DNA from: Cordia subcordata
Lineage: Eukaryota > Streptophyta > Magnoliopsida > Boraginales > Cordiaceae
Length of the DNA stretch: 64,000 nucleotides
Direction: 5' to 3'
NCBI GenBank assembly: GCA_028554755.1
Contig: JAPTOF010000010.1
Coordinates: 10,390,001-10,454,000 of the forward strand
A model generated the notes under the pieces. The model worked only from the letters and a program-made list of their open reading frames with translations, did not search any database and had not been told where the DNA came from. The translations under genes and the position numbers were made by a program. Below, in pieces: positions 33,126 to 42,308 of the stretch (position 1 is its first letter; each line of letters opens with the position of its first letter).

Positions 33126-35148
33126 ATGAATTGGCTACATCGAGCCAACAACGTTAAGCAAAGGCGTTGGTGGGAGGCAACCCACAAAGTTAAAAATTTC
33201 AATTTTGAGTTTTCTAGTATTTTCTAGTTAATTTTCAATTTTTTCAATTTTTTTAGGAATTTTCTTTTATTTTTTATTTTTTTTATTTTCTTCTTCCTTG
33301 AGAATCCTAACTTTGATCTAAATATGTTGTATGAGAGTTTTGATGTTTACAGGTGGGAGTTGCTTTGGAATTTTGGTGAGTTTTTGAACTGTTTTTTGAA
33401 AAATTTGGGTACTGAATGCTTAGGCGTGGGCACGCAAAGGCTATTTTGAAAAAACAAAATGGTGAATCTCGTTGAGTACCATGGCCCCACTCCGGATGAA
33501 TGATATCCAGTTCCACAACCTTCCGCACCTCTTTTAAGGGAAGTTCTCTTATTTTTATTATTATTATTTTTTCCCTCAATTTTGTTTTATCTTTCTTTTA
33601 TTTTATTATTTTCTTTTCTTTACACATTGAGGACAATGTGCATGATAAGTGTGGGGGAGGAGTGCTTCGTTTTAGTCATTTATTTTGAGTCTTTTTGGTG
33701 TTTAGATATGTTTTCAATGTGGTATATTGAGTCTTGTGAATATATGTGTTTTAGTTAGTATTTTTTTTTCTTTCTCCTTTGTTTTTTAGAGTCAATCTAG
33801 TAAGTTTTTAAACGCTCTTGTTGTCAAATTATTTTTCTTTTTACTCAACTTTCTTCTTTGTGAACTTGGCATTTCTCTTAGAAAAAGTCTAATCCCTATG
33901 CTTGGGAAACTTGTTTTTGCAAATGTAAGTTGGTATATGCGGTAAATCCATCCCCATTGTATTTAGTTGTCTTTGATAGTTACTTTGAACATGCCGTGCT
34001 TGAACCTCGCTTAATCTTAACTTGAGCTAAAAATGTGTATGTGCTTAAATTGAAAGCCAATGCTTAGTTTGAGTTTGATGCGTGCTTGCCTTGATTTATT
34101 TTTGTGGTAAAATTGTGAAAAAGTGCGTGTCTAGGAAAGTTATGTCGAGGTTGAGGTCACTCCTGCAAAAATGATAAAAGTATGAAAAAAAGAGCACAAG
34201 AATGAATGAAATCAAAGCAAATGCGTACTTTTTTTTTTACTCCGCTGGTCTTCAAAAAAAAAAAAGAAAAGAAAAAGAAAGGGTTCCATGAGTAGAGCTA
34301 AAAGCCACCTAGAATTGTGACCAACTGAGTAACCGGGGGCATTCATCACAAATGTTTGTCATCGCGTAAAAAGGTTGAGTGACATTCTAAGCAAATTATG
34401 AAAGTTATGTATGAAAGTGAATGAAAGCAGTTGAAGTGATCCATCTTTCCAGCAGCTGGGCTTAGGTACAAACTTGTTTTTTGAGGAAAATTGCACATCT
34501 AGGCAGTGTTTTTGATTTCTCTTCTTCGCATTGGCATAATCATACTTGGCTTTAATCATTTGTGTGTGTTTTAACTAGTGCAAGGTTTATTTACATAGTG
34601 TTTGGGTGCTATCCAGGTAACTTATACGTGTGATGGTAATTGCTTTATCTTGCTAAAAGCTGGCTTGCCTTTGTTTTCCTTCTCGAGTTTTTTTTGAGTT
34701 GTGGTGGAAGGACTTTTGAAGGATTGCGTGCCTAAGTTTGCTTTGTAAGAAGGTTGAGTTGTTTTGAAGCTTGGTGGAAATACAACATGTGGTCATGTTT
34801 GCTTGCTGAAAATTATTTGTTTTTGGGGGAATTCTATTTACTAAAAAGTTGGCGTTTTGAAGGCTATTTGATTGAGTCAAGTCTTGTTGTTTGAAGTGCT
34901 GCATGCCTTGAATATGTTTGGTAATGTGTGTTTGTAGAATGAGCTATTGCTTTGTAAAGATAGTTACGGGAACAACAATTTTATGCTTGGAATTATCGCC
35001 TTATTTCTTGAATAGGATTGTTCTTGGTTTGAAAAAGTTAGCATATGATCTTTACAAAGCTACATTCATGGTCAATCTCGCATGTGAAGTCTTTGTTTTT
35101 AATTGTTTTCATGCTTGAGGGCAAGCATGGTTCAAGTGTGGGGGAATT
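33126..35148 (+). other. Athila-2 3' non-coding internal region
   Basis: No env-like or other supported coding frame. It matches the inverted region 61755-64000 of Athila-3 block by block, for example the phrase ACATTGAGGACAATG and the purine-rich run near 34250. A polypurine-like GTGTGGGGGAGG at 33650-33661 resembles the true polypurine tract at 35135-35148. Confidence 0.8.
35135..35148 (+). other. Athila-2 polypurine tract
   Basis: AAGTGTGGGGGAATT immediately precedes the 3' LTR TGATAAG. It is the expected primer for plus-strand DNA synthesis. The same sequence, inverted, borders the LTR of Athila-3 at 61755-61768. Confidence 0.8.
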
Positions 35149-36530
35149 TGATAAGTTCTAAAAAAGTATTTAATTTATATCTTAGATGCACTTGATTTTG
35201 GAATATAATGCTTCTTAATCGATGTTTTTAATGTAATTTTGCATAATTGTGCTTAGGAAAAGGAGCTGGATGCATTACATATGGATATAGAAGCTTTTTG
35301 GACATGTTTGTAGCGGTTAAAGTTGACATCGTCACGTGGAAAAATGCCATTTAATTGCAACGCGGATTTGACTGGGTTGACCAAGATAGAAGACATTTTT
35401 CTGGGCTTTTGGAAGGAATTAGATTTAATATTAGCAAGCTTTTTATTTTGTTGGACTTATATTTCAGGCTTTTACTTTTTTTTTATTCTTTTTGGGCCAT
35501 GTTTCCTGATCCAACAAGGAAAATAGGTTAGGGTTTTTCTTATATAAATACCTCCTATTTGCACTTTGGTAGGTAGACAGCTTTTAGTAGACAGCTTTTA
35601 GCAGATAACAGTAAATTTTCTCTCTATTCTTTGGGCGAAATTCATAGACAAGCTGTTCTAATTTTCTTTTCTAGCCGAGGATTAATCAAGATTTTGGTTC
35701 ATCAATTCCGTGAGATCTAATTGTTTTATCCTTTTCATGTTATTTTGATATTTGCGTATTTACTATTTCAAGAATTAATATTGTTATGTGATTGTTTAAT
35801 TTTGTGCACGGTTATTCAATTGCATGACAATAGGTAACCAATTAGATTAATTTAATTAATCTAAAAATAGTGGTAACCAGATTTCCTGTGTAATTACGCA
35901 ATCTAAATGAGCAATTATCGCGAGAGTATTGACTTTTAGAATCAGGTCTTTCTAGATTTTTATTGCTGCCTATAGATAGATCGTGCGGGTATCTCCGGGG
36001 ATTAGAACATCTAATAGATAAGGCGATAGCGAGAAAAATTGTAGGGATTTAAACCGTTATCAATTCTGTAAGGAAAGATGAGGCTATTAAGCCGAGCCAA
36101 TAACCATAACTGATTTATCTAAATAGTCGAAAGTATTTTTGCATCTAGGATCGGATTGTTGACCAAAATTGCGATTGTTCCTCATGCTAGATTTAATTCT
36201 CGTTGAATTCTTGTTTTTCCAGCCTTGTGTTAATTTAGAATTGTGTATTTTAGTCATTTTTATTTTTTTATTTACATTTTTATTTTTCTGCCCAGCTGCA
36301 TGCCCACGCAGCGTGACCAGTGCTCTAGACAGATTTATTAATTTTACTGATTTCGCATTTAATCCCCCCCTCCCTTTTGGTTGCAACTTAGTTAAGTAAT
36401 CTACTTGGTATAATTAGAATAAAATAACCTCCCAATCCCTGTGGACTCGACCCTTTTCTCATCACGTACACAAATTAAATTTGAGAGGTAAGAATTGGAA
36501 TTTTATTTTTGGTGGTTTCGATGCCCATCA
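35149..36530 (+). repeat. Athila-2 3' LTR
   Basis: 1382-bp copy of the 5' LTR, starting TGATAAGTTCTA after the polypurine tract and ending GCCCATCA before the ATCGT duplication. The TATA box is at 35541-35550. Confidence 0.95.
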
Positions 36531-36656
36531 ATCGTGGTGGTGAGAAGCATGACCCTCTGTCGTAGTCTCAGGCCCCGGTTACACAGGCACAGCCGTCTCC
36601 TGTGCAGGAGCCTCGACGCCCTCAGACACGTTAGTCCAGGAAACGACACGCACCAT

Positions 36657-36880
36657 CCCCTATTAGACGTCAGTCACCTAACCGCACCACTAGGGGACAG
36701 GGCCCTCGGTACTACACACCTAGATGACGTATTTAGTTTTGTAGCACTTTTTTTTCATTTATGTTTTTCCCCTATTAGACGTCAGTCACCTAACCGCACC
36801 ACTAGGGGACAGGGCCCTCGGTACTACACACCTAGATGACGTATTTAGTTTTGTAGCACTTTTTTTTCATTTATGTTTTT
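36657..36880. repeat. 112-bp perfect tandem duplication at the PMD-2 3' end
   Basis: Units 36657-36768 and 36769-36880 appear identical base for base. Each holds the last codons of the PMD gene (RRQSPNRTTRGQGPRYYTPR), its stop, and a T-rich 3' segment. MULE-1 has one copy of the coding part only. The perfect match implies a very recent origin. Confidence 0.95.
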
Positions 36881-37082
36881 CCCCCGATGTTTTTCATTTA
36901 TGTGGTTATTTATGATCCATACACTATGTTTTGTATTGATGAAACTGTGTTATTTATGTCTTTCTGTTGAAGTGGACATTACAAGATTGATTGCATAATA
37001 ACATTACAACATTACAATAAGTAAACAAAACAAGATTACAACTACTACACATCACAACTAGTACACATAAAAAATGCTCAGA

Positions 37083-39764
37083 TTATGCATTTTGATTGTT
37101 GGGGCAAGTTGCAGCAGTGTGGCCTAGTTGACCACATGTTGTACGCCTTCGTCATCCATGGCAGTCGGAGTGATCCGTCTCGTTTAGGATGCGCCGCCCT
37201 CTAGCTCGTCCTCTTCTCATCCGAACACGATGAGGCTTCGGATGCAACGTCCATGTAGGTGCTGGAGGCCAATAAAATTGGTGTCCAAGGGGCTCGAATG
37301 TCCTCCAGTAGGAATCTTTCTATGCTTTCACTGTCAACTCTTGAAGTATCATGTTCTCTATATTAAACTCTCTAAATCGAGCAACAATTTGTGCATGTGA
37401 GTATGGAAAGTGATATGCAACCCACTTACCGCAAGTACATGTACTTTTTTCCCAATTGACCACTTGGTATGGCAGATTCTCATTTCATCACACTGGCAAC
37501 CGACCAACCTGGTATCTTTCATCCTCTCTAAAACTAAGTACATGATGGCGATGTGACAAGGTCTCCCACTTCTTAAACAATTCCCTTATATTAGGGGAGA
37601 GATGACGGTCACTATCTAAACGTATGCCATGGACCAACCGATCATGAAAGTAACATTTTATCTTCATAAAAGTATTAGTTAAAAGGGTTGTGATAAGTGA
37701 CCCCTAGTACCAACGAGGACATCGTTGAAGCATTCGACATTATTTATGGTCATTACACCCCATCTGTAGCCCCCATCAGCGCTCATGGACTATGTATTAG
37801 TAGGGATATCGGATAAGAACTTGTGTACTCGTCTGCCAATACCGTTTAGACTAGGGTCGACAGCAAGGATCATGTTCATCGCAACTTCATATTTGTGTGC
37901 TTGACATTCTTGGCCAGCTATCTAATACATGTCTTTAATGAGCTGATTCTGTCATCTCTTCATCATATTGCTTTTGAGATGTCTAAAGTAAATGCGATGT
38001 CTTATTTCAAGTTGACAATCAGGTGTAACCCGTCCAATTGCAAAGGTGATGCCTGTATGCCTATCAGATATGACGCATACTTGGTTGTGTTAGCCAAAAG
38101 ATGTTGAAGCTGCATAGATTATTTGTATGGTGCCTACTATTACCACCCAAGGAGAAAATATAGAATGGTAAAAAGTTCTCATGTAATTGCTGTAAAAACT
38201 ATGACCAAGTGTGTGTCGTCTCTGCGTCCACAACTACAAATGCCAACGGCAATACTTGGCAGTTGGCATCAGGGGTTAATGCAACTAGGAGATGACCTTT
38301 GTACTTTCCCCACAAGTGTGTACTGTCAAGTAAAAACCATGGTTTTACAATGCCTTCACGCCGTAATGCAAGGACCAAATGCCCAATGAACCATGTCAAA
38401 AATTCTTTCAGCCTATGTTGAACCTTCGTCAAACCTGTATCTAACAACACTACCTAGATTCCTGGCCATTACAACACCAAGAAACTATGGAAGCATTTGG
38501 TATGATGTGTCCTAGTTGCCACAAACTAGTTCAATTTCTTTATTTCGGCCGTTCCAAACTTTCGCATAACTGATATCCGCGTTAAGCTTTTTCTTCATGT
38601 GAGCTTGGACAAGCCCAACCTCGTAAATCAGCCTTCTTCACTATGAAATGCCTCACCAAATATCCAACCAAACTTGAAGTTAAATTTCTATGATCAGATG
38701 TAGATATTTGCGCCAAATAAATATGTCGTGCTCCATACTGCGTGATCTCCCACTGCTTATGTGTTGCTTTCTTTATGACACGTACAAACCATGGGTATTC
38801 TACGCTTCCACTGTGTGTTTCCCTGCATCGTACCTTCCACAAGGTCCTACTCGGCTAAACTACCCTGTATTCCTTTGTATCTGTATCGTATTCTGTTGAA
38901 CAACCTTTATCGCATCTACTTTGGATGGGAACACCATTCATTTGGCTAGATCTACTCTGTCGGGGTCCTATATTGTGCAGTTGGGTGCCTCGTACCTGCT
39001 TGTTGTGTAGAATTTGGTCCTGGCAATATGGAACTCCATTGGTTCCTTCTCCTCTACCTTCGGATCCGTATATGCATCCGGTTCTTCAACATCGTTCTCA
39101 ATTTGGTAGTTCAAACTTGCTTCTGAGACTATGTCTTCTTGATCATTCAATTCACCATCCTCATTTTCTTCGTCTGCCTCTGACAAAATCATATATGTTG
39201 TTATGTCACATCTCTCCTCCATGTCACTACCACGATGAGAGGGTCCTCCGTCTTCAAAAGTAGACTGTGGTTACGGGGAAAAGGAAAAAATGGCAAACTC
39301 CGCAACTGTTGTTACAATATTGATCTTTACATCTTCATTATACGATGGTGTTACATTTAGGTCCGGCATGTTGGATTGGTACGGGACTTCGGCCATTGGT
39401 TACGGCACATACACGTCGTCACACTGAACGTCCATTATTACGTACGTAATACAACGGTTCCAATCACAGCGAGCGGTGCTATACATGTCCTACAGATTTT
39501 CATCATTAGTTATTGCACTTGGATAATAATAATTCTGCTGTAATGTAGCATCCCATCTAAGATCACGATAGCATAAGTTAACTCTATTAATGGTTGGATG
39601 CAACCCAAGCTTTCTAATTACACGAGAAACAAATTGATCATCAGTTGTATCGGAAAGAATTTTGATTTTACTGGTATATTTGGACTCCTATAATCAAGAC
39701 CATAATCAGTTATAATTTTTTGACTGTCGTAGTATAAAAGAACAGTAACTTCGGTTGAATTCAT
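37083..39764 (-). pseudogene. MULE-2 transposase (mudrA-like), broken
   Basis: It has the same domain order as the MULE-1 gene, from the ATG at 39764: PB1-like N-terminus (MNSTEVTVLLYY), MuDR DNA-binding (KVRCRETHSGSVEYPWFVRV), the MULE catalytic region (DSTHLWGKYKGHLLVALTPD), SWIM finger (CTCGKWVAYHFPYSHA near 37380-37430) and a C-terminal zinc-knuckle-like end (TTCGQLGHTAATCPNNQNA). One metal ligand is missing from the MuDR cysteine pattern (ECPW is EYPW). A second SWIM Cys is Tyr, and the knuckle's first Cys is Thr or Arg. A TAG at 38485-38487 is shared with MULE-1. The middle (37600-38450) has several frameshifts, with a local insertion near 38100-38170 relative to MULE-1. Confidence 0.88.
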
Positions 39765-39881
39765 TCTTCTAGGTGCTTTGGTAGAAACTTTGAGTAAGAA
39801 GTGGAAGGAATTTGGTAGAGTGTGTAAGAGGCTGCAGGATGACTTAAGTGTTGAATAAGCTGGTGGAGGAAGGGGGTTGGG

Positions 39882-39892
39882 ATTTATATAGG
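39882..39892 (-). promoter_or_regulatory. TATA box of MULE-2 transposase
   Basis: Minus-strand CCTATATAAAT lies about 120-130 bp upstream of the ATG, matching the MULE-1 position (22776-22786). Confidence 0.65.
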
Positions 39893-39898
39893 TAGAAA

Positions 39899-40277
39899 AC
39901 GCATTTTGGGAACGAGACTTCTGAAATTCCGCGTGACGTGAAATGACTCGAGCATGACTAATGGCAGGGAATATATTCAATTCACTGCAAATGCACTCCC
40001 AGAATACGCTGCTAAGAATAAATTCCCTGCATCCCCATCAAATCGGCCAAGGAATTTCTGGAAAAGCTGGGAAAAGCAGAAAACACATTCCAGGAAAGTA
40101 AGCCACATTCCTGGAACGTCTCGTTTTAGGAATGCGGTCCGCTTTCCTCGAATGCGCTCCTCGTTCTTAGAGTGCGTTTAACGCGTTTTGGAAACAAGAT
40201 TGGATTATTTTTGAAACCCTAACCAATATCAGGTCAATTTTGCATAGGCTTTCAAAATTTGGGTTAAAAAAAAATCC
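39899..40277. repeat. MULE-2 right TIR and palindrome array
   Basis: The outer 80-130 bp is the inverted copy of 25642-25770. Further in are GC-rich near-palindromes such as GCACTCCCAGAATACGC, CACATTCCAGGAA, GGAATGCGGTCCGC and GAATGCGCTCC, related to those of MULE-1. Confidence 0.8.
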
Positions 40278-40286
40278 AATGATGGC

Positions 40287-41451
40287 TTTTAGAATTGGGA
40301 CGCCTTCCAAGCCAGCATCAGCTTTTTTGTGGATTGCCAATAACAGGATTTGGAAGAATGATGAGAGAGATGATTTCGCCAGCTGGAGCTTGGATCAGAA
40401 AGGTATGTTTACAGTGGCCTCGGCCTTCAAATTGTTTCATGTTGACCTCGAACACTCTAACCTTCCATAGAAGGGCATCTAGAGGCTAAAGTGTCCCCAG
40501 AGGATTAGAACATTTATCTGGCAGGTTAGTCATAAAAAAGTTGCCTCGAAAGTACAATTGGCAAAGAGAAATGTTATTGATGATCCCTCGTGTGACATTT
40601 GTGGGCCCGTTAGAGAGGATATAGAGCATATAGCCAAGTTCTGTCCAAATGCTAGAGTTGTTTGGGAAAATTAAGTGCAATTCTTTCATGACAACTGGGA
40701 GGAGTGGATCACAAAGAATATTGAATCCTCGAGTAGTCAGTTTAATGTATCATGGAATATTATTTCTTTTGTGGCAGTTTGGAATCTATGGTCATAGAGG
40801 AATAAGAAGATCTTTAGTGGGACTAGAGCTTTGAGAGTGACTAGAGCAATGAGCAACATCATTACTCAAGCAAGAGAGTTCTCAAAAGTTTGGTAGTTGC
40901 AGCAAACCAAAGGTCTGCGAACTTGGATCATGGCTTAAATTCCGTGGTCCAAACCGGTAACAGGGTGGAAATTGAACGTGGATGGATGTGCTAAAGGCAA
41001 CCCAGGCTTAGTAGGAGCAGGTGGTCTTTTCAGAGATGAACAGGGTGAATGGAAAAATGGGTTTATCATGAATCTTAGTGTTTTAACAAACGACAAAACC
41101 GAGTTAGTTGCTTTACGAGAGGGCTTGCGTCTAGCTGAGTCCCTTATTTTAGAGAATGTCATTATTGAGACTGACTCTCTAGTTGTATTCCAGTTGATGA
41201 ATGGCCCACTTCTGCAGTTTAGTCGTCTTAGACCTTTGTTGGAAAACTATAAGGATGCTCTCAAATGGGGGATGGGCTTTCTTGTTAGACATGTCTATCG
41301 AGAGACTAATCGGTATGCAAATTGGTTGACTAACTACAGCCCTGATAAACCCCTTGGATTTGGAAGGATTACAGAGATCCCGGATCAATTGAGCTCTCTG
41401 CTGGAAAAGGATAGAAAGGAGCATACTCTTCCAAAAAGAATTATTATTTAA
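40287..41451 (+). pseudogene. LINE ORF2 3' part: zinc-binding (zf-RVT) and RNase H-like domains
   Basis: After MULE-2 the ORF2 frame resumes with DDFASWSLDQKGMFTVASAF and then a zf-RVT domain (RIRTFIWQVSHKKVASKVQL, then CDICGPVREDIEHI). An RNase H-like domain follows: LNVDGCAKGNPG (first Asp), TELVALREGL (Glu), IETDSLVVFQ (Asp), and HVYRETNRYANWLTN, where the usual ADWLA Asp is Asn. Stops replace Trp-like positions near 40469 and 40481, with others at about 40674, 40796 and 40894. The domain removes RNA from the cDNA hybrid during retrotransposition. The frame from 40972 to 41451 is the longest intact part. Confidence 0.85.
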
Positions 41452-41500
41452 CCAGCCTTAGGCCTCTCTTGTAACCAAAAAAAATATATTTTTCTCAAAA

Positions 41501-42240
41501 ACTTTTTTTAGCTTTATTCAATTAAATTTGGGCTAGATCAACCTAATTAAATCCAATTTCTTTCAGCTTTTGTTAAATTAGAATAGAAAGTTTGTAATGC
41601 AGTAGATTGTAATATAATGCTCGCATTGATATTTTCAGGTTACTCTGAAGTACCCAAAACCCAATATGTTACTGACTTTGCATTACAAGGTAATGTAATA
41701 CTTACAATTTGCTTTGCAAGGTGAACTTTTTGCAATTTGATTTATCGAATTATTCTAGGTTCTTTTTTTTTTTTTTTGGGGTCTGTCAAGAAATTGTCAA
41801 TTGTTAAATGTTTAGCTTGCGTGTGTGAAAACGAAATAGAGAGCAGCCAACAACCTGACCTTTTCTGCTTGTCATGTGGTCTGATTCTGACAGCCCTAAG
41901 TCAAGTTGGTAATTTTTATTAGTAAAATTGTCAAATAATTGAAGACGCTGGCTTTCATGTCGAAAAAAAAATTATAACAATAGACTTGCAAGTATAAAGT
42001 CTTTTATTTGTTTTAAAAAGATACCCAAATTTTTCCGAGCAGAAAAAGATGCCAGAATGAGGCAACCCTTTTCCACACCCGACTAACGCTGAGAGCTTTA
42101 ATTAGCAAAGTTGCCAAATAATTTAAAGAATTTTTGGCAATGAAATAATTTAAAGCAATAACTATTAGCACGCCAATGCACAAATAATACCATACACCCC
42201 ATGGCATGTGTATCACACGCTCCTTAAACAAAAACTCTCT
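41501..42240. other. Non-coding stretch with two dispersed repeats
   Basis: No supported gene. 41618-41705 resembles 9830-9915, and 41818-42060 resembles 23549-23790. The order suggests old duplicated or mobile non-coding DNA on either side of the LINE. Confidence 0.6.
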
Positions 42241-42268
42241 CATCGATTATGCACCACTCTCCCTCTCC

Positions 42269-42298
42269 CCATTCTCTCTCTCTCTCTCTCTCTCTCTG
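42269..42298. repeat. (CT)n microsatellite
   Basis: About 14 uninterrupted CT units directly upstream of the EXO70-like pseudogene. CT-rich tracts are common in plant 5' untranslated regions. Confidence 0.85.
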
Positions 42299-42308
42299 TC
42301 TTTCTCCA

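Larger units (their letters stand above)
28905..36530 (+). mobile_element. Athila-2: Athila-like Ty3/gypsy derivative nested in MULE-2
   Basis: Two LTRs (28905-30282 and 35149-36530) in direct orientation start TGATAAGTTCTA and end GCCCATCA. They are flanked by the identical 5-mer ATCGT (28900-28904 and 36531-36535). The order is PBS for aspartate tRNA, gag, protease, a short piece of the integrase C-terminus, a long 3' non-coding region and a polypurine tract. Reverse transcriptase, RNase H and the integrase catalytic core are missing. The element depended on another copy for its enzymes, or lost them after insertion. A relative, Athila-3, starts at 60379. Confidence 0.95.
26616..36725 (+). 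pseudogene. PMD-2: plant mobile domain gene of MULE-2, broken and split by a retrotransposon
   Basis: The translation matches PMD-1 throughout: DATLLCHYIDHRVQYLQD, EHPLVQQQLV, MIERWQPKTHTFHL, ITLQDVAIYWDL, then the later PMD motifs and the Gln/His-rich tail. The start codon is TTG (26616-26618) where PMD-1 has ATG. A 1-bp deletion lies near 26792, a TAG at 27104-27106 (CAG in PMD-1) and another near 27156. Introns match those of PMD-1, with acceptors near 27466 and 27773. The Athila-like element interrupts it at 28905-36530. The last coding part (36536-36725) lies beyond that and contains most of a 112-bp duplication. It cannot make a protein. Confidence 0.85.
25642..40277. mobile_element. 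MULE-2: second Mutator-like element with PMD gene and transposase
   Basis: The left end (T-rich, then GACCCAAATTTTGAAAGCC) and the inverted right end (GGA-(T)n-AACCCAAATTTTGAAAGCC) form TIRs matching for well over 80 bp, including GGTTAGGGTTTCAAAAATAA. The flanking 9-mers GATGATCGC (25633-25641) and AATGATGGC (40278-40286) match at 7 of 9. The left end is therefore somewhat uncertain. Gene content and convergent order are the same as in MULE-1. An Athila-like element (28905-36530) splits the PMD gene. Without it MULE-2 is about 7.0 kb. Confidence 0.88.
25511..41489 (+). mobile_element. 5'-truncated LINE interrupted by MULE-2
   Basis: The 11-mer TTTTCTCAAAA occurs at 25500-25510 and at 41490-41500, flanking a LINE that begins in the middle of ORF2 and ends in an A-rich tail (41476-41489). 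This is the usual outcome of target-primed reverse transcription. The left piece is 25511-25641 and the right piece 40278-41489. Between them sits MULE-2, which itself contains an Athila-like element. The left piece encodes FWLDWWVGEFPLIDIAYG, and the right piece continues the same ORF2 region. Confidence 0.85.
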
